Notes under the pieces: model-generated
Databases searched by the model: none
The model's input: only the letters and a program-made list of their open reading frames with translations
Told to the model about the DNA's origin: nothing
Part shown: positions 25,719-34,122 of the stretch, one piece after another
Position numbering within the stretch: position 1 is the stretch's first letter
How the letters are laid out: each line of letters begins with the position of its first letter
Made by a program: the position numbers and the translations under genes
Source of the DNA: Terasakiella pusilla DSM 6293
GTDB taxonomy: Bacteria > Pseudomonadota > Alphaproteobacteria > Rhodospirillales > Terasakiellaceae
DNA: 64,000 nucleotides
NCBI RefSeq assembly: GCF_000688235.1
Contig: NZ_JHYO01000004.1
Coordinates: 124,001 to 188,000 of the forward strand
Direction: 5' to 3'

Positions 25719-26639
25719 ATGGTAAGACCTCTTCCTCCCCTCGCTCAGTTGCGCTCATTTGAAGCCGCAGCCCGGTTTCTTAGCTTTAAAAAAGCCGCAG
25801 AAGATCTAAATGTTAGCCCCTCTGCGGTGTCCCATGCGGTGCAAGCGCTGGAAAGCTACATGGGCGTGAAATTGTTTCATCGACTGAATCATTCTAAACG
25901 AGGCGAGAAGGCGTTGGTTTTAACCGATGCCGGCAAAAGTCTCTCGCCCTGTCTGTCGCGTTCTTTTGATGATATTGCTGATGTGGTGACATCCGTGATG
26001 GCGCAAGGGGCGGGGGATATCTTGACGGTGGCGACTGCGCCGATTTTTGCAAAATCCTGGTTGATGCCGCGCCTGCATCGGTTTGTCGCAAGCCACCCTG
26101 ATGTGAATATTCGGGTCAATTCAACACTTAACCCGTCCAACAGTGTGTATGACAGGTTTGATGTGGGGTTGATGTACGGTCGTGGCAACTGGCCGGATCA
26201 GACAGCCCTTAAACTGTTTAGCGAAACCATGGTGCCTGTCTGTTCACCACATTTATTAGAGACGGGACCCGTGTTAAAGGCGCCTGATGATTTGATCCAC
26301 CACACCTTGATCCATAGTGAGGCGCGTTTGACCACGTGGCCCATGTGGTTGGAAAATGCGGGGGTGCGCGGGATCAATCCGGCAAAGGGGCTGCATTTTA
26401 ACCGGGCAACCCTTGCCATTGATGCGGCGATGAACTCCCTTGGGGTGGCCTTGGAAGGCAAGACCGCGATTAAGGATGAGCTGCGTGATGGCACACTGGT
26501 TATCCCGTTTGAAGGGCCGAATATGCCGGATCAAAGCGATGGATATTACCTGACCCACCCGATCGGACGGGGCGAAATCCCGAAGGTGGCGATTTTTCGT
26601 GAATGGGTCTTGCAGGAAGCAGCCATGCAAAATGATTAA
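25719..26639 (+). CDS. LysR-family transcriptional regulator, GcvA-like
   Basis: 306 residues. The N-terminal winged helix-turn-helix reads PPLAQLRSFEAAARFLSFKK and AAEDLNVSPSAVSHAVQALE, the GcvA branch of LysR. A substrate-binding domain follows (about 95-300). The effector is unknown. It lies upstream of rquA on the same strand with 78 bases between, so it may or may not act on it; the divergent small gene at 25294 is the other candidate. Confidence 0.88.
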   Translation: MVRPLPPLAQLRSFEAAARFLSFKKAAEDLNVSPSAVSHAVQALESYMGVKLFHRLNHSKRGEKALVLTDAGKSLSPCLSRSFDDIADVVTSVMAQGAGDILTVATAPIFAKSWLMPRLHRFVASHPDVNIRVNSTLNPSNSVYDRFDVGLMYGRGNWPDQTALKLFSETMVPVCSPHLLETGPVLKAPDDLIHHTLIHSEARLTTWPMWLENAGVRGINPAKGLHFNRATLAIDAAMNSLGVALEGKTAIKDELRDGTLVIPFEGPNMPDQSDGYYLTHPIGRGEIPKVAIFREWVLQEAAMQND

Positions 26640-26717
26640 GGCTGTGTCTGAAAAGCTTCATTTGGAATTAACACATAATCATATATGATTGCTGTTGGTG
26701 TTCATTGAGGGGGTCTC

Positions 26718-27437
26718 ATGACCTATTTACGTAAGCGTAGCGCGCAAGCGGCGGCGCAGGACGATAGCAGTTCTGTGTCTGTGCCGGATTATTTGCAAAA
26801 AACATATACTTGGGCCTATTTAAATCCCAAAACCGTCCCGTTTTTAAGTTCCGCGCCCGTGGTGGCTGCGATTCTATGGGGCAATGCCACCCGTCTGATC
26901 CGCATGACGGTGGCGGAGATTGAAGAAGGCCAGCGTGTGCTGCAATCAGCCGCTGTCTATGGTCGCTTTTCCACCGATCTTGCAAAAGCCGTGGGGCGAT
27001 CCGGTCATCTGGACGTGATGGACGTCGCCCCCATTCAGGTCGAAACGGCACGTAAACGGGTTGAAGGCTTCCCGCAGGCCAACGTGAAACTGGGCGATGC
27101 CTCTATCGCGCAGACCAACACGCCTTATGACACGGTTGTGTGCTTCTTTTTGCTGCATGAAGTACCGGAAGATATGAAGGAAAAGATCGTTAATGCCATG
27201 CTCGCGTCGGTGAAACCGGGCGGAAAGATCGTTTTTGTGGATTATCATAAACCGGGTAAGTTCCACCCCTTAAAACCGATCATGAGTAAAGTGTTTGATT
27301 GGCTGGAACCGTTCGCAAAAGGCTTATGGCATAAAGAAATTCAGGATTATGCCCATGACGCTGAGGCGTGGAACTGGACGAAAGAAACCATCTTCGGCGG
27401 GCTTTATCAAAAAGTGGTGGTCACGCGCTTAGGATAG
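26718..27437 (+). CDS. rquA: RquA, rhodoquinone biosynthesis methyltransferase-like protein
   Basis: 239 residues from ATG 26718. SAM-dependent methyltransferase fold whose best-known match is RquA, which converts ubiquinone to the amino-quinone rhodoquinone. Hallmarks seen: VPDYLQKTYTWAYLNP (near 22-37), ILWGNATRLIR, LQSAAVYGRFSTDLA, DVMDVAPIQVE, VCFFLLHEVPED, KIVFVDYHKP and WLEPFAKGLWHKEI. A generic UbiE/class I methyltransferase is the alternative, but the tyrosine-rich start and FFLLHE/LEPFA blocks fit RquA. Rhodoquinone donates electrons to fumarate reductase, so the organism may respire fumarate without oxygen. It overlaps the convergent LysE gene by 9 bases. Confidence 0.8.
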   Translation: MTYLRKRSAQAAAQDDSSSVSVPDYLQKTYTWAYLNPKTVPFLSSAPVVAAILWGNATRLIRMTVAEIEEGQRVLQSAAVYGRFSTDLAKAVGRSGHLDVMDVAPIQVETARKRVEGFPQANVKLGDASIAQTNTPYDTVVCFFLLHEVPEDMKEKIVNAMLASVKPGGKIVFVDYHKPGKFHPLKPIMSKVFDWLEPFAKGLWHKEIQDYAHDAEAWNWTKETIFGGLYQKVVVTRLG

Positions 27438-28058
27438 GATGAGATGTTCCCACAACATCAATCCGGCGAATAAGAGCAGAAAAGCCCCTGTGGAATAATT
27501 GACGACTTTTTGCACGCGCGGACGCGACAGCCATCCGCGCACCGCATCTGCTGCCCATGCTAATGGCGCTTGCCAGATCACATTGATCACCACCAGCAGC
27601 GCCGACAAAATGATGAGCTGCCCCGTCACACTGCCACGCGCAGGATCGACAAAGTTGGGGAGAAGGGCCAGAAACAGGATAATGACTTTGGGGTTTAACA
27701 GATTGCATAGGGTGGCATCGCGCATGGCCTTTTGGGCGCTGATGGCCGGTCCGGTGCTGTCAAACTTAAGCGTGGTCCCGCGAAAGCCCTGTATGCCAAT
27801 CCACGCCAGATAAGCCGCCCCCAAGACCGCGACTGTTTTAAACAGAACAGGGCTGGACGCGACGATCAGGGAAATACCAAAGATGGCTAATAAGGTATGT
27901 CCAACCAACCCGATTTGCACCCCGAGCACGGTTGCAAACCCCACGCGCCGCCCGGAATTGAGGGCGTAGCGCAGGATCAGGACCGTATCTGGCCCCGGTG
28001 ACAACACAATCGCGCCGGCGGTCAGGGTAAAGGCAATCAGGGTGGCAAGATCAATCAT
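27429..28058 (-). CDS. LysE/RhtB family amino-acid exporter
   Basis: 209 residues with six hydrophobic helices. The N-terminal SPGPDTVLILRYALNSGRR and GVQIGLVGHTLLAIFGIS are conserved in LysE/RhtB translocators, which export amino acids such as lysine, homoserine or threonine across the inner membrane. The substrate is not predictable. Its ATG shares a base with the stop of the upstream hydrolase gene (TAATG), so the two are coupled. Confidence 0.88.
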   Translation of the reverse strand: MIDLATLIAFTLTAGAIVLSPGPDTVLILRYALNSGRRVGFATVLGVQIGLVGHTLLAIFGISLIVASSPVLFKTVAVLGAAYLAWIGIQGFRGTTLKFDSTGPAISAQKAMRDATLCNLLNPKVIILFLALLPNFVDPARGSVTGQLIILSALLVVINVIWQAPLAWAADAVRGWLSRPRVQKVVNYSTGAFLLLFAGLMLWEHLILS

Positions 28059-28702
28059 TATGAAGCAGCTTTGGCTTTCAGCCAGTCGGCGAGGGCTTCA
28101 ATCGCTTCGTCCTGATTTTGGCGCATGGTGCGACCGGATAGGTTACGCGGCTTCAGGTCATGGTCCCCATCATCGGCCCAATGGAAGTCGATGGTATCGG
28201 GCAGGCCATATTCCACAACTTCATCCCACCAGCCCATGGCATCGCGCGCGCCCTGACAAATCAGGGTCGGGGTTTTTAGTGTCATCAAATGTTCGGTGCG
28301 CAGATATTCTGGTTCCGACTTACCAAGGGGATGGAAGGGGTAGCCGGTGACGCAGACGCCGCGCAAGGGTGTTTCTTCGGCTTCCAGTTCGGCTGCAATC
28401 ATGGTCGCCATACGGCCGCCCAAGGATTTGCCGCCAATAAACAGATTTTCCGGTCCGCCCAAATCGGCAATGATCTCGCGCCAGGCGTTGAGCAGTTTGG
28501 GCGTGCGATCCGGCGGGCGTTTTTTGCCGGTTTCGCGGCGTTTTTGCATGTAGGGAAATTCAAACCGCACGACTTTAATGCCGCGTTCGCCCAGACCAAC
28601 GGCGACGCGTTCCATGAAGGCACTATCCATATGGGCGCCGGCGCCGTGGGCGAAGGCGAGGGTAATGTCAGAATTTTCGGGTCCATTGATGAGATAGTTC
28701 AT
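28058..28702 (-). CDS. Alpha/beta hydrolase, KANL3/TEX30 type
   Basis: 214 residues. The alpha/beta hydrolase fold shows LAFAHGAGAHMDS (oxyanion region), the nucleophile elbow GGKSLGGRM (about 90-98), QGARDAMGW (acid region) and DGDHDLKP (catalytic histidine). This small KANL3/TEX30-like group is described as hydrolases of unknown substrate. It is cotranscribed with the LysE exporter. Confidence 0.8.
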   Translation of the reverse strand: MNYLINGPENSDITLAFAHGAGAHMDSAFMERVAVGLGERGIKVVRFEFPYMQKRRETGKKRPPDRTPKLLNAWREIIADLGGPENLFIGGKSLGGRMATMIAAELEAEETPLRGVCVTGYPFHPLGKSEPEYLRTEHLMTLKTPTLICQGARDAMGWWDEVVEYGLPDTIDFHWADDGDHDLKPRNLSGRTMRQNQDEAIEALADWLKAKAAS

Positions 28703-28763
28703 GGTTTTTTCCTCATGTATTTGCTATTGAGTATATGAACGTAATTTTTCAGGGACGCAAGTG

Positions 28764-29135
28764 ATGCTGAACGCAATTGATGCCATTCGTATTTTTTCCG
28801 ATGATTTCCAGACAACAAAGGACTTTTTTGTTGATGCTTTGGGCTTTGTGATCGGGTTTGAAGGGGAAGGCGTGGTTGTTTATGACCTGCCGGGCACAAA
28901 ATTGATCCTTGAAGAGGTGGATTTGAGCGAACCGGAAGCCGCGGGCATGGTCGGGCGCTTTACCGGTGTGTCTTTTGCTGTGGAAGATATCAAAGCAACC
29001 TACAAAGACTTGAAAGCCAAAGGCGTTGACTTTGAAGGCAAGCCGGAGATGGAAGAATGGGGCGGCGCGCTGGCTCATTTCCGTGATCCGGCCAACAATG
29101 TTTTCACCTTGATTCAATACCCGAACCAAAATTAA
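28764..29135 (+). CDS. VOC-family (glyoxalase-fold) protein
   Basis: 123 residues from ATG 28764 (a GTG immediately before is an alternative). One vicinal-oxygen-chelate domain made of two beta-alpha-beta-beta-beta units: DDFQTTKDFFVDALGF near the N-terminus and HFRDPANNVFTLIQYP at the C-terminus. Such proteins may be glyoxalase, dioxygenase or drug-resistance binding proteins; the substrate is unknown. Confidence 0.82.
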   Translation: MLNAIDAIRIFSDDFQTTKDFFVDALGFVIGFEGEGVVVYDLPGTKLILEEVDLSEPEAAGMVGRFTGVSFAVEDIKATYKDLKAKGVDFEGKPEMEEWGGALAHFRDPANNVFTLIQYPNQN

Positions 29136-29210
29136 CACAAGGTCCGAAAGCAGCCAGTCTGCCCGGTTTATCAAGGTTAGGTTTACACACAAATTTTGAA
29201 GGAGTGTGTG

Positions 29211-30107
29211 ATGCAGATGCGATGGACCGACTGGACCTTGTTGATTATCCTGTCCCTGATTTGGGGCGGGTCTTTCTATTATGCAGAAATCGCGCTGCAG
29301 GAAGTCAGTGCCTTTGTCGTTGTGTGGGGCCGTGTGTTAGGCGCGGCCCTTTTGCTTTGGCTGATTTTGTGCGTGCGCCGTATTCCCGTACCAAACAGCC
29401 TGTCTCTCTGGGTGGCCTTTTTCGTTATGGGGGTGTTAAATAACGCCATTCCCTTTAGCTTGATCGTCTGGGGACAGACGGAGATTACGGGCTCCCTTGC
29501 GTCGATCTTCAATGCAACGACACCCCTGTTCACGATTATCCTCGCCCAATTTTTAACCACTGATGAAAAAATTACCTCTCGCAAGGTCATCGGCCTATTG
29601 CTTGGGTTTGTCGGTGTTGTGGTGATGGTGGGAACAGAGGCGCTAAGCGGTCTTTCCAACGCGATCCTTGCTCAGTTGGCCATTTTGATGGCGGCGGTTT
29701 CTTACGGCTGTGCAGCCATTTGGGGGCGACGCTTTAAAGGGATCAATCCGATGGTGACGGCAACTGGACAGGTGACCTGTTCGGCACTGGTGATGACGCC
29801 GGTTGCGCTGATTTTTGGCTTCCCCAATGGGTATTTTATGCCAAGCGTTGATGTCTGGGTCGCGTTGTTGATGCTGGCGTTTTTCTGCACGGTTGTGGCC
29901 TATATCTTGTATTTTCGGATCTTGGCAACGTCAGGCGCGACCAATTTGATGCTGGTGACATTTTTGGTCCCCATTAGCGCCATTGCTTTGGGTCACAGTT
30001 TGTTGGGGGAACGCTTAACTGTGGATCAGATGATCGGGATGGGGCTGATCCTGTTTGGTTTATTGATGATTGACGGGCGTTTGTTTCGCCGCGCGATAAC
30101 GGCTTAA
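29211..30107 (+). CDS. EamA/DMT-family transporter
   Basis: 298 residues from ATG 29211, with AAGGAG 7 bases upstream. Ten hydrophobic helices in two EamA repeats, with LSLIWGGSFYYAEIAL at the start and LGHSLLGERLTVDQMIGMGLI near the end of the second repeat. Drug/metabolite transporters of this kind export small metabolites; the substrate is unknown. The end overlaps the convergent ybaK-type gene by 4 bases. Confidence 0.88.
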   Translation: MQMRWTDWTLLIILSLIWGGSFYYAEIALQEVSAFVVVWGRVLGAALLLWLILCVRRIPVPNSLSLWVAFFVMGVLNNAIPFSLIVWGQTEITGSLASIFNATTPLFTIILAQFLTTDEKITSRKVIGLLLGFVGVVVMVGTEALSGLSNAILAQLAILMAAVSYGCAAIWGRRFKGINPMVTATGQVTCSALVMTPVALIFGFPNGYFMPSVDVWVALLMLAFFCTVVAYILYFRILATSGATNLMLVTFLVPISAIALGHSLLGERLTVDQMIGMGLILFGLLMIDGRLFRRAITA

Positions 30108-30574
30108 TCCTTGCCGATGGGGGCAAACTGGGCGCGGGTCAGGGCCTGTAGGTCTGAGGGGGAAAGTTCGATCTCCAGCCCGCGTTTACCGGCACTGACA
30201 AAGATGGTGTCAAAAGCTTGTGCGGTGTCGTCAATCACGGTGGCGAGTTGCTTTTTTTGCCCCAAGGGACTGACGCCCCCCAGTACATAGCCTGTGATGG
30301 ACTGCACTTTGCCCGCATCTGCCATAGCGACTTTTTTTACTTTGATCGCTTTGGCGACGGCCTTGAGGTCCAACATGCCGGACACCGGGACGATGCAGAC
30401 GCACAGGCTGTTTTTATCGCTGGCAACGACCAGTGTTTTAAAAACGCGATTTGCCGGCAGCCCCATTTTCTCCGCCGCTTCTTCTCCATAAGATTGGGCG
30501 CTTGGGTCATGGTCATAGTGATGGACCTGAAAGCTGATTTTCTTTTTCTTCGCAAGATCAATGGCGGGGGTCAT
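30104..30574 (-). CDS. ybaK: Cys-tRNA(Pro) deacylase, YbaK type
   Basis: 156 residues, the family's normal length. Hydrolyses cysteine mischarged on tRNA-Pro by prolyl-tRNA synthetase. Seen: HHYDHDPSAQSYGEEAAEKM, FKTLVVASD with the conserved lysine, IVPVSGMLDLKAVAKA and GYVLGGVSPLGQKKQL. This layout separates YbaK from the related EbsC and ProX-type editing domains. It follows the oxyR stop direction on the minus strand with a 24-base gap. Confidence 0.88.
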   Translation of the reverse strand: MTPAIDLAKKKKISFQVHHYDHDPSAQSYGEEAAEKMGLPANRVFKTLVVASDKNSLCVCIVPVSGMLDLKAVAKAIKVKKVAMADAGKVQSITGYVLGGVSPLGQKKQLATVIDDTAQAFDTIFVSAGKRGLEIELSPSDLQALTRAQFAPIGKD

Positions 30575-30598
30575 AAGCAGGCTCGTTCGTGTGGCGGG

Positions 30599-31549
30599 TT
30601 AAACGTCGAGGCATCCGGCGGGTTTATGGGCCTTGATGACATCGGCGATGGTTTTGATCGCGTTCATGTTTGTATAGGACGACCTAAACGCAAGCGCGAT
30701 TGTACGCGATGGCGCTGGATCTTTAAAGTGGGCATAGCGCACAGAGTGTTGGCTGCGCTGGTGACAGGTGGTTTGCGCAGCGCAGAGGAAGTTTTCAAGG
30801 GCAGAATGAGGCATGACGGTGATGCCTGTCCCCACGGCGACCATATGGCGCAGGGTCTCAAGGGAGTTGCCTTCAATAAAACTGTGAACGCCTTTGCTGT
30901 TATCTTCAAAGGAATGGGGGAACTTGCAAATTTCCAACACTTGCTCGCGGAAGCAATGGCCTTTGCCTAACAACAAGAGCTTTTCATCTGCCAGTTCATC
31001 CCCCTTTAGATCATTGCGCCCTTCCCAGCGGTGGCCTTTGGGTAGCGCGCAGGCGAAAGGTTCTTTGTAAAGCGGGATGACGCTCATGCCTGGATGGTCA
31101 AAGGGCAGGGCAACGAGGGCGGCATCAATGCGTCCGTGTGCCAGAAACTCCAGCAGGGTCGAGGTATAATTTTCCTCAATCAACAGGGTGATTTTGGGTG
31201 CAGCCTCATAGATTGCCGACAGGATCAGCGGGAAGATGTAAGGCCCGACGGAATAAATGGCAGCAAGTCGGATGGTGCCGGAGAGTTCGCCATGGGTGCT
31301 GTCGGCGATTTCTCTGATATGGTCGATCTCTTCGAGGGCTTTTTGCGTCTGGGCGAGAATTTTTTTACCTTCTTCGGTGATTTTGATCTCGTTCTTGATG
31401 CGCTCAAAGATGTTGACGTTCAGTTCTTCTTCCAGGTTTTTGATGGCAACACTTAGGGACGGTTGAGTGACGTTGCAAAGTTCGGCGGCGCGGCTGAAGT
31501 TTTTTTCACGTGCGACCATGAGGGCGTATCTAAGCTGTGTCAGTTTCAT
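30599..31549 (-). CDS. oxyR: OxyR, hydrogen peroxide-sensing LysR regulator
   Basis: 316 residues. N-terminal helix-turn-helix (TQLRYALMVAREKNFSRAAE, NVTQPSLSVAIKNLEEEL) and a LysR effector domain. The segment GHCFREQVLEIC carries two cysteines nine positions apart, matching the peroxide-reactive Cys199 and Cys208 of E. coli OxyR. Peroxide makes them form a disulfide and the protein then activates detoxification genes. The gene lies 101 bases downstream of the dihaem peroxidase gene on the same strand, and an OxyR-type half site lies upstream of that gene. Confidence 0.88.
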   Translation of the reverse strand: MKLTQLRYALMVAREKNFSRAAELCNVTQPSLSVAIKNLEEELNVNIFERIKNEIKITEEGKKILAQTQKALEEIDHIREIADSTHGELSGTIRLAAIYSVGPYIFPLILSAIYEAAPKITLLIEENYTSTLLEFLAHGRIDAALVALPFDHPGMSVIPLYKEPFACALPKGHRWEGRNDLKGDELADEKLLLLGKGHCFREQVLEICKFPHSFEDNSKGVHSFIEGNSLETLRHMVAVGTGITVMPHSALENFLCAAQTTCHQRSQHSVRYAHFKDPAPSRTIALAFRSSYTNMNAIKTIADVIKAHKPAGCLDV

Positions 31550-31650
31550 TGCCAGTCTCCTGAAGGGCGGGAAGGAAGAGGGTAGTATATACGCAAGAAA
31601 GGGAGCCTGTGACCAGACCCCCTTTGTTCGATACTTGCGCGAAAAGCTGC

Positions 31651-32700
31651 TTATTGCATATCAATCGGCAACGGAGTCGCAGCGGTGGATTTCGGCAGGA
31701 TCGGATAGGTGATCTGCGGCTGTTCCCCGGTGAGCGTTTTCAAGAAGGCGGTGATATCGTCGATTTCCTTCTCGTTGAGCGCTTCACCCAACTGGCTGGT
31801 GCCCATGATGGCGACGGCCTGTTTCAAATCCCAGACTTTGCCGGTGTGGAAGTAAGGGCCGGTCAGTTCGATGTTGCGCAACGGGGCAGCGCGGAAGACA
31901 TAAGAATCGTCGGCTGTTTTTGTCACTTCAAAACGACCTTTGTCGTTTGCAGGCAGGATGTCTGCGCCCGGTTTTTCCATGACCCCAAACGGGTAGTAGC
32001 CCTCACCGCCGACGTTGACGCCCGCGTGGCAGGTGACGCAGCCTTTTTCGATAAACAGGTCAAGACCGACTTGTTCTTGGGGGGTAAGCGCCTTGCTGTC
32101 GCCGCCCAAAAACTTGTCGAACGGGGAATGTGGCGTGGTCAGGGTTGCTTCAAAGGCTTCAATCGCAATTGCCATATTGTCGAAGGTCACCGGATCGGCA
32201 TCTTTCGGGAAGGCTTTTTTAAACTGATCTACATAACCCGGCATGCTTTTTAGGGTTGTGACCACACGTTCCGGTGTGTTGTTCATTTCCACACCCGCTT
32301 GCACGGGGCCTTTGGCCTGTGCTTTCAAATCTTCTGCACGACCATCCCAGAACTGGGCGATATTAAAGACGGCGTTGAAGGCGGTCGGGGCGTTGCGTGG
32401 CCCTTTGGCCCAGCCGTGACCGATGGATGTTTCAAGGTTGTCATCCCCGCCCATACCGACGTTGTGACAGGTGTTGCAACTGATCAGATGGCTGGCAGAC
32501 AGGCGTGGATCAAAAAACAGGTCTTTCCCCAGCTCGATGCGTTCCGGTGTGATGTTATTGCCCTTAATCTCCGGGATCGAGGTCGGTACCTGTTTAAAAT
32601 ATTCATTTGCTTTTGTAACAAGTGCGTTGTCTGCGGCCAGTGCTTGTGTCCCCATACAAGCAACCAGACAGGCGGCGGTCATGCTTAATAACCGTTTCAT
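31651..32700 (-). CDS. Dihaem cytochrome c peroxidase
   Basis: 349 residues from ATG 32700, with GGAG 7 bases upstream. A Sec signal peptide (MKRLLSMTAACLVACMGTQA) directs it to the periplasm. Two CxxCH haem sites are present: CNTCH (about residue 60) and CVTCH (about 205). Conserved surroundings include LGKDLFFDPRLSAS, GRNAPTAFN written here as GPRNAPTAFN, and APLRNIELTGPYFHTG. The enzyme reduces hydrogen peroxide to water with electrons from small c-type cytochromes. MauG is a relative, but no methylamine dehydrogenase genes are near. OxyR regulation is likely given the neighbour and the site at 32831. Confidence 0.9.
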   Translation of the reverse strand: MKRLLSMTAACLVACMGTQALAADNALVTKANEYFKQVPTSIPEIKGNNITPERIELGKDLFFDPRLSASHLISCNTCHNVGMGGDDNLETSIGHGWAKGPRNAPTAFNAVFNIAQFWDGRAEDLKAQAKGPVQAGVEMNNTPERVVTTLKSMPGYVDQFKKAFPKDADPVTFDNMAIAIEAFEATLTTPHSPFDKFLGGDSKALTPQEQVGLDLFIEKGCVTCHAGVNVGGEGYYPFGVMEKPGADILPANDKGRFEVTKTADDSYVFRAAPLRNIELTGPYFHTGKVWDLKQAVAIMGTSQLGEALNEKEIDDITAFLKTLTGEQPQITYPILPKSTAATPLPIDMQ

Positions 32701-32830
32701 GATACTCTCCATTGGTCGAAATCTATTCGTGCGAAGGCCCAAGTTCCTTCGATCCCACCCCCATTGACGGGATAGAAAAAGTATGGGGAAAGGGAGGGAG
32801 AAAAGGAAATATTATTAAACAATCCAGCCC

Positions 32831-32845
32831 ATAGGCTAAAACTAT
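32831..32845. promoter_or_regulatory. OxyR-type half site upstream of the peroxidase gene
   Basis: ATAGGCTAAAACTAT matches the ATAG-N7-CTAT pattern of an OxyR half-operator on both ends. A weaker second half, ATAAGTTATAACAAG, follows after 6 bases instead of 7. It lies about 130 bases upstream of the peroxidase ATG on the minus strand. The rest of 32701-32986 is AT-rich and holds no gene. Confidence 0.5.
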
Positions 32846-32986
32846 AAACCTATAAGTTATAACAAGAATTTGTTTATAATGATCAGGATTGAAAAGCCTG
32901 TGGTTACAGGTACAATGCAAGGGTGTTGGTAGTCGTTATGCTGCTTTTTTGAGTTGAACCCTGCGCGGGTTACATTAGGTCCGAAG

Positions 32987-34042
32987 ATGGCTCTGTTACT
33001 TTTTTATCTGCTCCTTGCGTTGGGGGTGTCCTTTATTTGTTCTGTCTGTGAGGCGGTGCTGTTGTCCGTTCGCCCGTCCTACATTGAGGCGTTGGGCAAA
33101 GACAGCAAGACAGGCAAAATCCTAAAAGGGCTGATCGGTAATCTGGACAGCCCGCTTGCGGCGATCCTGACCGCCAATACCTTTGCCCATACCATCGGGG
33201 CCGCAGGGGTGGGCGCAATGGCGGCAAAAATCTTCGGGGATGAATATCTTGGCATCGTGTCCGGTATCCTGACCCTGTTGATTTTAGTGTTGTCAGAGAT
33301 CATCCCCAAGACCTTGGGCGCGGTATATTGGCGCCAGCTTGCCCCTGTGTTCGGGCGGCTGATCTATGGGTTGATGGTATTGTTTACGCCGTTTGTCTGG
33401 CTATCGGAAAAGCTCACGCGCTTGATTGCGCCCAGTGGCTCCAGTGCCTTTACTTTTAGCCGCGAAGAAGTCAACGCCATGCTGGATATCGGCGCGGATG
33501 AGGGGGTGCTGGATCGCACAGAACATACAATCGCCTGCAATCTGATGAAGCTGCATCAATTAAACGTGCGCGACATCATGACCCCGCGAACGGTGATGGT
33601 CAGTGCGCCAAAGGAGATGACGGTACAAGGCTTCTTTGACAAATATGCGCAATCGTCCTTTTCGCGGATCCCGATTTATGGGGCGGGACGTGATGAAATA
33701 TCGGGTTATGTGTTGAAAACCGATCTGTTGATCGCGCAAGCCAAGGATGAGTTTGACCGTAAGCTCAGTGAGTTTACGCGTGATTTTGTGGTGATCCCGG
33801 AAAATCTCAATGCCCAAGGCTTGTATGAACGGATGATGCGCGAAAAAGTCCCGATCTGCCTTGTGGTGGATGAATATGGCAGTGTGCAGGGCTTGGTCTC
33901 CTTGGAAGATGTGGTGGAAACCCTGATAGGTCTGGAAATCACCGATGAAATGGACAAGGTGGAGGACATGCAGGTCTTGGCGCGGGAGCGTTGGCGCGAC
34001 CGGATGCAGGCCATGGGGGTTGATCCGGACAGCTTTGGTTGA
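32987..34042 (+). CDS. CNNM/CBS domain membrane protein (CorC/HlyC family, short form)
   Basis: 351 residues from ATG 32987. The N-terminal CNNM transmembrane domain (about 1-170) has ILTANTFAHTIGAAGVGAMAA and LVLSEIIPKTLGAVYW, matching the Mg2+ transporter-like DUF21 fold. Two CBS domains follow (about 200-330), with VRDIMTPRTVMVSA and LVVDEYGSVQGLVSLEDVVE. The C-terminal CorC/HlyC domain seen in longer relatives is missing. These proteins are implicated in magnesium or other cation homeostasis. Confidence 0.85.
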   Translation: MALLLFYLLLALGVSFICSVCEAVLLSVRPSYIEALGKDSKTGKILKGLIGNLDSPLAAILTANTFAHTIGAAGVGAMAAKIFGDEYLGIVSGILTLLILVLSEIIPKTLGAVYWRQLAPVFGRLIYGLMVLFTPFVWLSEKLTRLIAPSGSSAFTFSREEVNAMLDIGADEGVLDRTEHTIACNLMKLHQLNVRDIMTPRTVMVSAPKEMTVQGFFDKYAQSSFSRIPIYGAGRDEISGYVLKTDLLIAQAKDEFDRKLSEFTRDFVVIPENLNAQGLYERMMREKVPICLVVDEYGSVQGLVSLEDVVETLIGLEITDEMDKVEDMQVLARERWRDRMQAMGVDPDSFG

Positions 34043-34054
34043 GGCCTAATCTCT

Positions 34055-34083
34055 TTGACAAGGCGGGCTAAATCCCCTAATCC
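34055..34083 (+). promoter_or_regulatory. Possible promoter for pyrF
   Basis: A perfect -35 TTGACA (34055-34060) and a partial -10 TAATCC (34078-34083) are separated by 17 bases, about 40 bases before the pyrF ATG. Confidence 0.45.
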
Positions 34084-34122
34084 AGAACCCGTTTCAATAA
34101 CCTGTAAAAGTGAGCCCCCGCC

